A stretch of 64,000 nucleotides of DNA from GCA-002733465 sp965230525 (lineage in GTDB: Bacteria > Pseudomonadota > Gammaproteobacteria > Enterobacterales > Kangiellaceae): positions 2,108,001 to 2,172,000 of the forward strand of contig OZ246008.1 of assembly GCA_965230525.1 (NCBI GenBank), in the 5' to 3' direction. Positions within the stretch are counted from its first letter, which is position 1. Every line of letters begins with the position of its first letter. The notes beneath the pieces were generated by a model. It had not been told where the DNA came from. It saw only the letters and a program-made list of their open reading frames with translations, and ran no database searches. Below are positions 17,362 through 27,189 of the stretch, one piece after another. The position numbers and the translations under genes are program-made.

Positions 17362-18693
17362 ATGTCCGTTTATTCTCTTCATCAACTCGCGCGCAAGAAA
17401 AATTTGTTAAAAATTGCTGCCACTTCTGTACTGTTTTTAATCGTCGCTGGGTGCCAAGAATCAAGTGACCATTCGGTTGCGTCTACCAAGCCAGAGTCGG
17501 TTAAACAAGAAACAGCCAAACAAACGCCGAATACAACAACTGAAGACAGTAAAGCATCGAGCGCGAAGGACATAGCAAAGAAATACCTCATTGTTGATAC
17601 TCATATAGATGTTCCTTACCGCCTGGAAGAGGAATATGCTGATGTCAGCCATGCCACACATGGTGGAGACTTTGATTATCCAAGAGCGGTCGCTGGTGGA
17701 TTAAACGCACCTTTTATGTCTATTTATATTCCAGCCAAATTAGAGTTTGAGGGAAATGCGAGTAAACCATTAGCCGAAAAGCTAATTGATGGTATTGAAA
17801 AAATTGTCGCTGATGCGCCAAACAAATATGCACTGGCTTACAGTGTTGCGGATGTGCAAAAGAATTTCGAAAAAGGCTTAATTTCACTTCCCATGGGAAT
17901 GGAAAACGGATCGCCTCTTGAAGGAAATATGGACAATTTAAAGCACTTTTTTGATCGTGGTATTCGGTATATCACCTTGGCACATTCATTATCCAATCAT
18001 ATCTCCGATTCTTCTTATGATGAGAAAAGACCGGCTCAAGGTCTGACCGATTTTGGTAAAGCGTTAATTGTCGAAATGAATAACATCGGAATGATGGTTG
18101 ATGTTTCGCATATTTCAGACAAAGCTTTTTATCAAGTGATGGAAATTAGCAAGGTTCCAGTGATTGCATCGCATTCATCGGCTCGCCACTTTACCCCGGG
18201 GTTTGAAAGAAATATGAGCGATGAAATGATTAAGCTACTGGCAGAAAAGGGCGGTGTCATTCAAATTAATTTTGGTTCGACCTTTATTTCTCAAAAATCG
18301 CGCGCTAGCTATGATGCGAGAAAAGCGGCAGTGAGTAAATTTGCGACTGAAAACAATCTTGATCCACAAAGCGCTGAAGTAAAAGCATTTACTCAAAAGT
18401 ACTTAATGGAAAACCCGTTCGAGTACGCAACTTTAGATGATGTACTTGATCATTTTGATCACGTCGTGAAAATTGCAGGCATTAACGCGGTAGGTATTGG
18501 CTCAGATTATGACGGCGTCGGGGATAGTTTACCGGTTGGCTTAAAAGATGTGAGTACCTATCCAAACCTAATAGAAGGATTGCAAAGTCGTGGGTACAGC
18601 GAACAAGATATTGTTAAAATTTTATCTGGTAATGTAATGCGCGTTTGGCAACAAAACGAAGCCTACGCTGCCAAAATGAAAGCCGCTAACTAG
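17362..18693 (+). CDS. Membrane dipeptidase (peptidase M19), lipoprotein
   Basis: 443 residues. Lipoprotein signal: hydrophobic core then VAGC (Cys31), followed by a Ser/Thr/Lys-rich linker to about residue 70. The catalytic domain carries the M19 zinc ligands: VDTHIDVP (HxD), MGMENGSPLEG (bridging Glu), VDVSHIS, ASHSSARHF and the GSDYDGVGD Asp. M19 (renal dipeptidase family) hydrolyses dipeptides, often with a D- or unusual C-terminal residue. Lipidation points to periplasmic or outer-membrane action. yaiI starts 4 bases after its stop, so the two are one transcript. The window has another M19 enzyme (34146-35351); it is more divergent and membrane-anchored rather than lipidated. Confidence 0.9.
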   Translation: MSVYSLHQLARKKNLLKIAATSVLFLIVAGCQESSDHSVASTKPESVKQETAKQTPNTTTEDSKASSAKDIAKKYLIVDTHIDVPYRLEEEYADVSHATHGGDFDYPRAVAGGLNAPFMSIYIPAKLEFEGNASKPLAEKLIDGIEKIVADAPNKYALAYSVADVQKNFEKGLISLPMGMENGSPLEGNMDNLKHFFDRGIRYITLAHSLSNHISDSSYDEKRPAQGLTDFGKALIVEMNNIGMMVDVSHISDKAFYQVMEISKVPVIASHSSARHFTPGFERNMSDEMIKLLAEKGGVIQINFGSTFISQKSRASYDARKAAVSKFATENNLDPQSAEVKAFTQKYLMENPFEYATLDDVLDHFDHVVKIAGINAVGIGSDYDGVGDSLPVGLKDVSTYPNLIEGLQSRGYSEQDIVKILSGNVMRVWQQNEAYAAKMKAAN

Positions 18694-18697
18694 TGCT

Positions 18698-19144
18698 ATG
18701 AAAATTTGGGTCGATGCAGACGCCTGTCCTGTTGTTATTAAGGAAATACTATTTAAGGCGGCTGCACGAACGCAGACTGTGACCACCTTAGTGGCAAACC
18801 AGTACATTTCCGTTCCTAAATCACCTTACATCAAGATGATGCAAGTGACTCAAGGGTTTGATGTCGCCGATGACCAAATTGTTAAATTGGTCAACACAGG
18901 TGACATCGTTATTACTAGCGATATTCCGTTAGCCGCAGAAGTGATTGAAAAAGGAGCGCATGCCATTAGCCCGCGCGGAGAATTGCACACTCCCGACAAT
19001 ATTCGAGCGCGGCTGACCATGCGTGACTTTTTAGATACCATGCGTGCAAGCGGTGAACATACTGGTGGTCCACCACCGCTGAGTCAAGCAGATCGACAAG
19101 CGTTTGCGAACCACCTGGATCGGCTTTTAGCCAAAAAGCCATAG
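18698..19144 (+). CDS. yaiI: YaiI/YqxD family protein (DUF188, UPF0178)
   Basis: 148 residues with the family's start KIWVDADACP, a central VKLVNTGDIVITSDIPLAAE and a C-terminal TGGPPPLSQADRQAF. The length and motifs match PF02639. The fold is PIN/NYN-like, with conserved Asp residues that suggest a nuclease, but no confirmed role is known to me. It starts 4 bases downstream of the M19 dipeptidase stop, so it is translated from the same message. Confidence 0.9.
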   Translation: MKIWVDADACPVVIKEILFKAAARTQTVTTLVANQYISVPKSPYIKMMQVTQGFDVADDQIVKLVNTGDIVITSDIPLAAEVIEKGAHAISPRGELHTPDNIRARLTMRDFLDTMRASGEHTGGPPPLSQADRQAFANHLDRLLAKKP

Positions 19145-19195
19145 CTCCTATCACCTAGTCCCGTTTTTTCCCTTGACTTTCAAAGAGGCCCAACC

Positions 19196-19699
19196 ATGCA
19201 ATGCTCAACTGAACAACTGATCATTCAGCCTCTTACTCATCAAGACACTGACTTTATAATCGAGTTATTGAACCAGCGTTCTTTTATTGAAAATATCGCC
19301 GACAAAGGTGTTCGCAATCAGCGGGACGCGATCAAGTATTTAGATGAAGGTCCATTAGCGAGCTATCGGCAGTTTGGATTTGGACTTAGTCGGGTTCAAT
19401 TAAAGCTAAGCGGTGAGCCGATAGGCATTTGTGGTTTATTGCGTCGTCCCGAATTAACTTGCCCCGATTTAGGTTATGCATTACTCGACCGATTCACCGG
19501 AAAAGGATACGCCAAAGAGGCTGCCGCTGGAGTGCTTAAGATTGCAGATACTCAACTAAAATTAACCAGCGTGTGTGCCGTTACCTCGCTCGATAATCCG
19601 GCCTCTATCGGTTTGCTTAAATCGTTGGGGTTCAAATTTGTAAAAGAGATTGAGCTTTATGGCGAACCAACTAATTATTATCTGCGGGAGAGAGCTTAA
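19196..19699 (+). CDS. GNAT family N-acetyltransferase (RimJ/RimL type)
   Basis: 167 residues. RimJ/RimL-like layout: LIIQPLTHQDTDFIIELLNQ at the start, a GFGLSRVQLK strand, GICGLLRRPEL, then LGYALLDRFTGKGYAKEAA, which holds the acetyl-CoA-binding R/Q-x-x-G-x-G/A equivalent, and LDNPASIGLLKSLGFK. It transfers an acetyl group to an amine; the substrate is unknown (ribosomal protein, antibiotic or small metabolite are all possible). AGAGG stands before the ATG. It converges on mgtE 47 bases away. Confidence 0.85.
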   Translation: MQCSTEQLIIQPLTHQDTDFIIELLNQRSFIENIADKGVRNQRDAIKYLDEGPLASYRQFGFGLSRVQLKLSGEPIGICGLLRRPELTCPDLGYALLDRFTGKGYAKEAAAGVLKIADTQLKLTSVCAVTSLDNPASIGLLKSLGFKFVKEIELYGEPTNYYLRERA

Positions 19700-19746
19700 A
19701 GAGTGAGTGAGCAGTGCTAGCATTCAATTCTAGCAAGCGATAACAG

Positions 19747-21132
19747 CTACATAAAAAAGAAAGTCGCCAGCCCAAGAAACGCAAAAAAGCCAACCATGTC
19801 GGTCACTGTGGTTAGCACTACTCCGCCCGAAAGCGCGGGATCGATGTTCATTTTGGTCATAACCATGGGTAATACTGCCCCCACGGTTGCTCCAGCCACC
19901 AAATTTACCGTCATTGCACCGGCAATAGTAATTCCCAATTGAACGGCATAATCAGATTGTTGAACAAAGCTAAACCACAAGTACACACAGCCGCCTACCA
20001 CTAATGCCCAAAGCAACCCATTAATAATCGAGACACCCAGCTCTTTCATCATTAGCCATTTAAAGTTACTGCTACTAATATGGCCAGCGCTCAGACCTCG
20101 AATCACTAAAGTGAGACTTTGCGTTCCAGCAATCCCTCCCATTGATGGAACAATAGGAAGTAGAATGGCTAAAGCTGTTACCGCGGCAATGGTATGTTCA
20201 AATAAACCAATAACAAATGCCGCAACCATTACGGTGACTAAGTTGATCCCAAGCCAAACCGCTCGCCGTTTGGCGCTAGTAAATACTGGAGCAAAGGTGT
20301 CATCGCTCTCGTCAAGTCCAGCCATACTCATTAAAGAGTGATCGGCATCTTCAATAATTACATCGAGTACATCATCGATGGTGATTCGGCCGAGCAGTTT
20401 TCCATGTTGATCAACAACGGGCGCAGATACGAGATCATATCGCTCAAACACGCTGGCAACATCAGCGTCAGGGAGTTCAGCAGGAATTGCTTCTATTTCT
20501 TGATCGAGCACTTCCTCGACCAGTTGATCGGGTTGGCTGGTAATTAAACTGGCCAGTTGCACAGTTCCAATTAAGCGATCTTCGTCATCCACCACATAAA
20601 TACTGTCAGTATTCTTGGGGATCTCTTTACGCATTCGCAAATATCGTAAAACAACTTCGATTGACACGGTAGGTCTGACTGAAACCGTGTCGGTATTCAT
20701 CAGACCACCAGCAGTATCTTCTGGATATTTTAAAGCTTGCTCAATCCGAATCCGATCTTGGTAACTCATCGAAGCTAATACTTCTTTAGTGACTTGATCG
20801 GGCAAGTCACCTAAAATATCAACGACATCATCGGTGTCTAAATTGACCGTAGCAGCAGCGAGATCCGCAGGTTCCATTTCTTCCGCGAAGGCATTGAGGA
20901 TTTCTTCATTAAGGAACTGGAGTACTTCACCCTCGCGTTCTCCGTCTAATAACTTCCACAGCATTTTCCTCTCTTTGGGAGGCGTGGATTCGAGCATATG
21001 TGCCACATCAGCTGCAGGAAGCTGATTGATCATATCGCGAACTTGAACATACATACCGCTCTCTAAAGCATCATTTAAACGATGCAATAAGTCGCTACTA
21101 TGTTCTTTTTCAAAGTTCTCTAATACCGGCAT
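19747..21132 (-). CDS. mgtE: Magnesium transporter MgtE
   Basis: 461 residues. MgtE N-domain (about 10-135, helical repeats with DVVDILGDLP), two CBS domains (about 140-260; signatures TVSVRPTVSIEVVLRYL and DLVSAPVVDQHGKLLGRITIDD), a plug helix, and a C-terminal domain with five membrane helices including PIVPSMGGIAGTQSLTLVIRGL, which forms the Mg2+ pore. MgtE is a homodimeric inner-membrane Mg2+ channel gated by Mg2+ binding to the N and CBS domains. It diverges from yajQ across 229 bases. I see no recognisable Mg2+-sensing leader. Confidence 0.95.
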   Translation of the reverse strand: MPVLENFEKEHSSDLLHRLNDALESGMYVQVRDMINQLPAADVAHMLESTPPKERKMLWKLLDGEREGEVLQFLNEEILNAFAEEMEPADLAAATVNLDTDDVVDILGDLPDQVTKEVLASMSYQDRIRIEQALKYPEDTAGGLMNTDTVSVRPTVSIEVVLRYLRMRKEIPKNTDSIYVVDDEDRLIGTVQLASLITSQPDQLVEEVLDQEIEAIPAELPDADVASVFERYDLVSAPVVDQHGKLLGRITIDDVLDVIIEDADHSLMSMAGLDESDDTFAPVFTSAKRRAVWLGINLVTVMVAAFVIGLFEHTIAAVTALAILLPIVPSMGGIAGTQSLTLVIRGLSAGHISSSNFKWLMMKELGVSIINGLLWALVVGGCVYLWFSFVQQSDYAVQLGITIAGAMTVNLVAGATVGAVLPMVMTKMNIDPALSGGVVLTTVTDMVGFFAFLGLATFFFM

Positions 21133-21361
21133 ATGATTGCTACAATTTTATTAGATAAGGTCGAAGTTAAAGGTCCAAAAACGTACAACTAATTGAATTT
21201 AGGCCACTTTTATTAATAGTATAGCATAGACCGATCATCAATTAATGCTTCTGAACGGTTTATTTTTGAGTGGGTAAATCGGGTAATTTGGGCGTTCAAT
21301 TTTTAAAAGACGGTTGATATACTATCGCACCATCTAATCCAATTTGCGCTAGGAGTAACGA

Positions 21362-21844
21362 ATGCCATCGTTTGATATAGTTTCCGAAGTTGATATCCAT
21401 GAGCTAAGAAATGCGGTTGATCAAGCTAATCGAGAAATCGATACTCGGTTTGACTTAAAAGGAACTTCTGCCAAATTTGAGCTGGATCAAAAGCAGGTTA
21501 AAATCACCGCAGACGCTGAGTTTCAAGCCAACCAGTTGAAAGATATTTTAATTGCTAAATTGATTAAACGTAGTATCGATCCTAAGTGTGCGGATGTGGG
21601 CGAAGTGCAAGCCTACGGGAAAGTAGTGCATCTAATGGTGGGAATTCGGGAGGGGCTTGATCAAACGCTTGCAAAGAAAATTACTAAATTGATTAAGGCA
21701 GAAAAAATTAAGGTGCAATCTGCTATTCAAGGTGAGAAGTTAAGGGTGACCGGTAAAAAGCGTGACGATTTGCAAAAGGTCATCGCTTTAGTAAAAAACG
21801 AATCGCTAGAGTGGCCACTTCAGTACAATAATTTCAGAGATTAA
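21362..21844 (+). CDS. yajQ: YajQ family cyclic-di-GMP-binding protein
   Basis: 160 residues, full length. Family start PSFDIVSEVDIHELRNAVDQA, then TRFDLKGT and the C-terminal KKRDDLQKVIALVK. YajQ (UPF0234) has two ferredoxin-like domains; homologues in Xanthomonas and Pseudomonas bind cyclic di-GMP and act with a LysR-type regulator. An AGGAG precedes the ATG. Its stop faces the 7TM/GGDEF gene 50 bases away. A YajQ partner regulator is not seen here. Confidence 0.95.
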   Translation: MPSFDIVSEVDIHELRNAVDQANREIDTRFDLKGTSAKFELDQKQVKITADAEFQANQLKDILIAKLIKRSIDPKCADVGEVQAYGKVVHLMVGIREGLDQTLAKKITKLIKAEKIKVQSAIQGEKLRVTGKKRDDLQKVIALVKNESLEWPLQYNNFRD

Positions 21845-21894
21845 GTTTTCGGTCTAATCGATTCGAGTACACCACCGTTGCCGCCGCTGATGTG

Positions 21895-23574
21895 TTATGC
21901 GGTAATGGTTGGCTGATTAATCAACATGAAGTCCTTATCATTATCATTCTTTATTTTTGCCAAGCCGTAATTTGCATCTTGCAGCAGCTGAGAAATAGAT
22001 AAGTGGCGATCGGGGTTATACAGAACGCCTGCGATTTTACTGCTGATATAAATTTCTGTTTGCTTATTGATTACTTGCTGAGTATTGGCTAATGCACGGT
22101 GAATATTTCTCAGCTGATTTTCGGCATGCTTGGCAGACCCGACATTGGTTGATATACAAAACTCATCTTCATTATAAAAACAAACCAAATCGGTCGGCTC
22201 AAGCAAACTGATTATTTGTTCACTGACCGTTTTCAACATTTTATCCGTAGCTATCTGGCCATAACTTGCGCCAATATTTTTGAGTTCTTCGATATTAATA
22301 ATGGCAAATAACATATCCTGTTTGTATACCTGGCTGCGGTTCATTTCCTCTGTTAGCCGCTGAAAAAAAGCTGGGCGCAAAAGTGTTTGTGTCAAATGGT
22401 GATAGGTTGCTCCTTTAAACTTTTGCCAGTAGCGATGGGTGATGGTAAAAGTCATCCCAACACTCGCCATGGTAACTGCAATAGGCAAAATAAACGGCAG
22501 AATCGGTAGGGGTAAGTTGAGCAATGCTCTTGCTTGTGAAAAGGCATCATAAGCTAGAGCTGCGCTTATAGTGCTAAATAACAATCCCATAGTAAGAACG
22601 TATTTTCTTTTCTTAAGTTGAGAGAAAATGATTGCGCTCACCAACATAAAGCCGGAACTAATACCTATGACGAAGTAACTTATTTCTGAAACAAAGCGAG
22701 CGCTTACCGGATTTGGATAAAGTATACTGACCATGCCTGTGACCGCGATTACACTGCTAGCCACGACATAACGTAGTCTTACTCTCAATTCAAAAAACCT
22801 CAGCGAGAACAGCGAAAGAGCGATGGAGGCAAAACTTAGAATAAAAATTTCTACCTTATAAACGGCGCTTAAATTTAAGCCGATGTGAACCGGCGCAGCC
22901 GAGCGAATAAAGGCGATCAGCGCAAAAGAAATTAGGCTTAATGAAAGATAGATTGTCTCATTCGTACTTTTGACCATAAAGTAATAGAAAACTTGTAGAA
23001 AGCTCAAAAACACAAGAATCGAAATACATACAACGTAGGTGTAGTCGAGTTCTTGCTGGATGTGCGACATCCTAAAGTAGTCACCGACAACGACCGGTTT
23101 ATCAGATAAACCGGGTAAATTGACTGAGCTAAATGTTTTAATTTCGAGTTGATTAAATTGGTTGTATTTCAAAAATACTGACGGGATTAAATAAAGCCGT
23201 TTATAGCGGAAGCCGCTTTCAAACTGTGGAGGAAAATTTCCGGTTTTCCCGATTAAGCGACCGTTAATTCGAACCTCGTCGGCATCGTCTATCACATCTA
23301 ACCACAAGCCTAAAGTGGATGCTTGTAAATCGCTACTGACAATAAATTGCTTTTGGTAGGTAAACTGTCTTACATCGCCACTGAGCGACTTATCGATTAG
23401 CGGCGAGGTTTGACTGAAGCACTCGGTATTTTTTTCTTGATAGTCGATGCATATTTCCCAGTTGCCGACTAATTGCGATGGTAATTTATCGACCAACTGA
23501 GCCGCAGAGATTTGAATGGAAAAGCAAAGCGAGCTAAGCCAAACTATCGCTAAAAAAAATCTAGGTAATGTCAA
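21895..23574 (-). CDS. 7TM-DISM sensor protein with degenerate GGDEF domain
   Basis: 559 residues. Signal peptide (about 1-24), an extracytoplasmic beta-sandwich domain (about 30-175) resembling the jelly-roll sensor domain of 7TMR-DISM proteins (with GLWLDVIDDADEVRINGRLIG), seven membrane helices (about 178-385), and a C-terminal GGDEF fold (about 395-550). The signature that should read GG(D/E)EF reads YNEDEF (about residue 468), so both glycines needed for the catalytic loop are gone. It therefore probably makes no cyclic di-GMP and may serve as a binding or scaffold module. The 26-base gap to the 23601 gene suggests one operon. yajQ lies beside it, on the opposite strand. Confidence 0.8.
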   Translation of the reverse strand: MTLPRFFLAIVWLSSLCFSIQISAAQLVDKLPSQLVGNWEICIDYQEKNTECFSQTSPLIDKSLSGDVRQFTYQKQFIVSSDLQASTLGLWLDVIDDADEVRINGRLIGKTGNFPPQFESGFRYKRLYLIPSVFLKYNQFNQLEIKTFSSVNLPGLSDKPVVVGDYFRMSHIQQELDYTYVVCISILVFLSFLQVFYYFMVKSTNETIYLSLSLISFALIAFIRSAAPVHIGLNLSAVYKVEIFILSFASIALSLFSLRFFELRVRLRYVVASSVIAVTGMVSILYPNPVSARFVSEISYFVIGISSGFMLVSAIIFSQLKKRKYVLTMGLLFSTISAALAYDAFSQARALLNLPLPILPFILPIAVTMASVGMTFTITHRYWQKFKGATYHHLTQTLLRPAFFQRLTEEMNRSQVYKQDMLFAIINIEELKNIGASYGQIATDKMLKTVSEQIISLLEPTDLVCFYNEDEFCISTNVGSAKHAENQLRNIHRALANTQQVINKQTEIYISSKIAGVLYNPDRHLSISQLLQDANYGLAKIKNDNDKDFMLINQPTITA

Positions 23575-23600
23575 AAGTATTCCCTCAAATTAATCTTTCC

Positions 23601-24512
23601 TTAAGCTAACATGCTGGAGTCGCCGTCTTGGTCAGGAATAACCCCAGAGTCTTGATCCTTCTGCTCGAATAAATCACAGTAAGTGGGGTAGATAGTTGCA
23701 AGGCTTATGGCAAATATCATTAAAAAGCTAAATATAAAGAGTGGTACCCCAAGCAGCGGTAATAACACCGCAAGCATTAGCAATAAAAAATACCCGGCCA
23801 TCAAGTAGGCGAAGCCAAGTAGACCTAAAACTAAGAACGGAATGAAATTTTTGCGGCAAGCTTGGTAGCTCGTCAAAGCGGCATTTAGCGGTTTCATTTG
23901 CTGAAACACAATGAGGCCAGGCGCAAACCAAAGGGCCATAAAAACAGGTATGTATAAAGCTAAGGAGACTAACATGCCAAGCGCAAGATAAAGCAATGTG
24001 TCACCGGCCATGAGTTGGTTAAACCAATCTAACATTTCTTGCTGGGTTGTGAACTCTTTAGACGGCGTTAAATCTGCCTGAACTTGGTGATAGTCGATGC
24101 CAACAAGCAGCAAGATTAAATAGGTCAGTATATTGATGGCTATCGATGCTAGACCATAATAAAGTGACAACAAGAGCAGCGGCTTAGCATCATGTTTGAC
24201 CCCTTCAAATAAATGATCAAATTTAAAGGTTACTCCATTTTGATGTTGTCGGCAGCCAATCATGATTCCTCCCATTGCCACTGGGATAAGAATGGCAGAA
24301 ATAATGTTAATGTAAGGGATCATCATCATTAATAATAGAAAGGATGCAACACCAATCCAAGCGCCAAGTGATTGCTTCACTAACCCATAGGCATCCTTAA
24401 GCCATTCGATACCGCGATTGGCAGGGGCTATTCTAAACTGGCCTTGGCTTTCAGGCGGTGTTTGTGTGGGCTCGTTGGGCTGATTATTCTGACTCAAGTT
24501 CACTCCTGTCAT
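23601..24512 (-). CDS. BPSS1780 family membrane protein
   Basis: 303 residues. A Pro/Gln-rich N-terminal cytoplasmic part precedes RGIEWLKDAYGLVKQSLGAWIG, the hallmark of the BPSS1780/DUF2189-like family, followed by about six membrane helices and an IGCRQHQNGV loop. It ends in an acidic Asp-rich tail (EQKDQDSGVIPDQDGD). The function of the family is unknown. It starts 26 bases upstream of the 7TM sensor gene on the same strand, which suggests co-expression, and it is divergent from the S9 peptidase. Confidence 0.8.
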   Translation of the reverse strand: MTGVNLSQNNQPNEPTQTPPESQGQFRIAPANRGIEWLKDAYGLVKQSLGAWIGVASFLLLMMMIPYINIISAILIPVAMGGIMIGCRQHQNGVTFKFDHLFEGVKHDAKPLLLLSLYYGLASIAINILTYLILLLVGIDYHQVQADLTPSKEFTTQQEMLDWFNQLMAGDTLLYLALGMLVSLALYIPVFMALWFAPGLIVFQQMKPLNAALTSYQACRKNFIPFLVLGLLGFAYLMAGYFLLLMLAVLLPLLGVPLFIFSFLMIFAISLATIYPTYCDLFEQKDQDSGVIPDQDGDSSMLA

Positions 24513-24728
24513 ACTAAAATGGCAAATCCAGCTAAATGAATTGACCTCGGTTGGGTCCGTTATTGTCGCTGGTTACTGCAAGAACCGTTATTCTAAGCTA
24601 TTTTAGCCTTAATATTTAGTCTCAAGATACTGCAAGATAATTGCTAATAATGTTATTCTACCATCCGATTGTCTATCTCAATAGGTAGACCAAGCACTAT
24701 TTACTATTCAATTTTTAAGAGGTCGAGC

Positions 24729-27149
24729 ATGCGGTTGATCAATCAATGGCTAATTATCCTGACAGCGTCATTTATTTCACTGAATGGATTAGCTGATAAT
24801 GTTTCCAATAAAAGCAAGCAAACGCAATATTCAAAGCTTACTTTGGAAGCCATTATGGCTGATCCCGATTGGATGGGAAATAGCCCAGAAAACCCCACTT
24901 GGTCCTTGCAGGGTGAGACGATTTATTACCAGCAAAAGGCGGTAGGCCACAGCCATAAAAATAAATTTAAAATTGTCCTCGATAACCAAAAGCCTCAACA
25001 ATTAACGACTGAAGAATTGCTAATGCATGCTAGCACTGGTGCTGAGCTTAACCCTGCCGGTACTTTTGGCGTATTTGATTATCAAAATGACCTGTTTTTA
25101 ATTGAGCTATCGACTGCAATCATTACACCGATAACGGCAGACAAGGCAAAACAAAGCCACGCATTTTTTGTTGATGACAATACGATAAGTTATCGACAGG
25201 GCTACACTCTCTTTCAGTACGACCTTGCCTCAAAATTGTCAACTCAAATAGCCGCTTTCAAGCTTGAAAAAGATCCTGAAGACAAGCAGCAAAAAAGTTA
25301 CTTAGAACAATCACAACCAAGACTGCTCAATTACATCAAACAAAAACAAACAGAAAATAAATTTCAAGAAGCGCGTCGTGAGGAGCTTAAGCTTGATCAA
25401 TCAAAAGACTGGTATTTGGGCAAAGGCGTTCGGATCAAAACTTTTCGAGTTTCTCCTAACGGTGAGTGGGTAATTCTAGGGACGGTCAAGAAAGACTTGT
25501 CAGGAAAATCTGACCACATGCCAGAATTTGTTACAGAGGACGGTTATGTTAACGACCGAAAAGTAAGAAGTTTAGTTGGCACGGCTAAACCAATGAACGA
25601 AACTTTTTATCTTTTTGGTTTGAAAAAACACAGTAAGCAAAAGCTGGCGCTAAATCATCTGCCCGGTATTAGTGATGACCCGTTAAAATCATTGCGTAAA
25701 AAAGCTGCTCAAAAAATAGGCTATAAGTACAAAGACAAGTCCGGTGACCGAGCGGTATATGCCTACAATTGGCTAGCTAACCAAGGTGTTGCTTGGACCG
25801 ATGACAGCAGTAAAGCCGCAATTTTATTATTTTCTTATGACAATAAATCCCGCTGGATTCTCACTCTCGATACTAAACAGACTAAACTGAAAACTGCTCA
25901 TTGGATGACTGATGAAGCTTGGGTAAACGATTGGACTTTTAATGAGTTTGGCTGGTTGCCCGATAATCAAACACTTTACTATTTATCTGAAGAAGACGGT
26001 TATTCTCATTTGTACATCAAAAAAGGCAAGCGTCGTGCCAGTCAGCTTACCGATGGAGATTATGAGGTCAGTGATTTGACCGTTTCGAATGACGGTAAAC
26101 ACATTTATTATCGCGCCAATCAAAAGCACCCTGGCAACTATGAAATTTATCGCATCGACTTGGATACAAGAAATAGTGAGATGCTGACTGAGCTTGGCGG
26201 AGTAAATCATTACCAGTTATCGCCAAATGAAAAGTCATTGTTGATCACTCACTCAACAACAACGCGTATGCCGGAGCTGTATTTACATACCATCGGAAGC
26301 GATAAGTCACCATCGCAACTGACTCAGACTATGTCAGAACAGTTTTTACAACAGCCATGGCAGGCGCCGGAAATTGTGGCGGTAAAATCTAGCCATGTTG
26401 ATCGGGAAATCTATTCACGACTCTATAAGCCAAAAGCAATAGCTGAGGCCTCTAAGAAAAAGAGACCGGCAGTCATGTTTGTCCACGGCGCAGGTTATCT
26501 ACAAAATTCACATATGGGATGGTCGGGTTATTTTAGAGAATATATGTTTCATAACTACCTAACCGAAAAAGGTTTTGTTGTACTCGATATGGATTATCGC
26601 GCATCCAAAGGTTATGGCAGAGATTGGCGTACTGCGATTTACAGAAACATGGGGACGCCAGAGTTGCAAGATCTCAAAGATGGCGCGCAATGGTTAGTCG
26701 ATAATATGAACGTCGATCCTAAAAAAATTGGGGTGTACGGGGGGTCTTATGGTGGATTTATGACCTTTATGGCGCTGTTTAAAGAGCCAGAGCTTTTTGC
26801 TTCGGGCGCTTCATTGAGACCAGTGACAGATTGGGCTCATTATAACCATGGATACACCTCCAACATCCTAAATACACCTCAAGTTGACCCTGAGGCCTTT
26901 GAACGCAGTTCCCCCATCGAATTTGCTGAAGGACTCAATAAACCACTTTTGATTTGTCATGGCATGGTTGACGATAACGTGTTTTTTAAAGACACCGTTC
27001 GGTTGGTACAGCGGCTGATCGAGTTGAAAAAGACTAAATACTTTGAAACCGCAATTTACCCGGTTGAGCCACACGGTTTTAAGCAGCCGAGCAGCTGGTT
27101 AGATGAATACACGCGAATTGACCAACTCTTTGAACGCACTTTAAGGTAG
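24729..27149 (+). CDS. S9 family peptidase (dipeptidyl peptidase IV-type)
   Basis: 806 residues from the ATG at 24729 (AAGAGG about 8 bases upstream); the frame is open to 24669 but that would add 20 residues before the signal peptide. After the signal peptide (RLINQWLIILTASF..., cleavage near LADN) comes a seven/eight-bladed propeller domain (about 40-560). The alpha/beta-hydrolase domain has the Ser nucleophile in YGGSYGGFM (about Ser672), Asp in DDNVFF (about 747) and His in PHGF (about 781). It is a periplasmic serine exopeptidase that would release dipeptides from oligopeptides. With the two M19 dipeptidases and the APC permease it fits a peptide-using lifestyle. Confidence 0.93.
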   Translation: MRLINQWLIILTASFISLNGLADNVSNKSKQTQYSKLTLEAIMADPDWMGNSPENPTWSLQGETIYYQQKAVGHSHKNKFKIVLDNQKPQQLTTEELLMHASTGAELNPAGTFGVFDYQNDLFLIELSTAIITPITADKAKQSHAFFVDDNTISYRQGYTLFQYDLASKLSTQIAAFKLEKDPEDKQQKSYLEQSQPRLLNYIKQKQTENKFQEARREELKLDQSKDWYLGKGVRIKTFRVSPNGEWVILGTVKKDLSGKSDHMPEFVTEDGYVNDRKVRSLVGTAKPMNETFYLFGLKKHSKQKLALNHLPGISDDPLKSLRKKAAQKIGYKYKDKSGDRAVYAYNWLANQGVAWTDDSSKAAILLFSYDNKSRWILTLDTKQTKLKTAHWMTDEAWVNDWTFNEFGWLPDNQTLYYLSEEDGYSHLYIKKGKRRASQLTDGDYEVSDLTVSNDGKHIYYRANQKHPGNYEIYRIDLDTRNSEMLTELGGVNHYQLSPNEKSLLITHSTTTRMPELYLHTIGSDKSPSQLTQTMSEQFLQQPWQAPEIVAVKSSHVDREIYSRLYKPKAIAEASKKKRPAVMFVHGAGYLQNSHMGWSGYFREYMFHNYLTEKGFVVLDMDYRASKGYGRDWRTAIYRNMGTPELQDLKDGAQWLVDNMNVDPKKIGVYGGSYGGFMTFMALFKEPELFASGASLRPVTDWAHYNHGYTSNILNTPQVDPEAFERSSPIEFAEGLNKPLLICHGMVDDNVFFKDTVRLVQRLIELKKTKYFETAIYPVEPHGFKQPSSWLDEYTRIDQLFERTLR

Positions 27150-27189
27150 CAACTTACAGAGTTTATTTAAGCGAATTTGTGAACAATTA

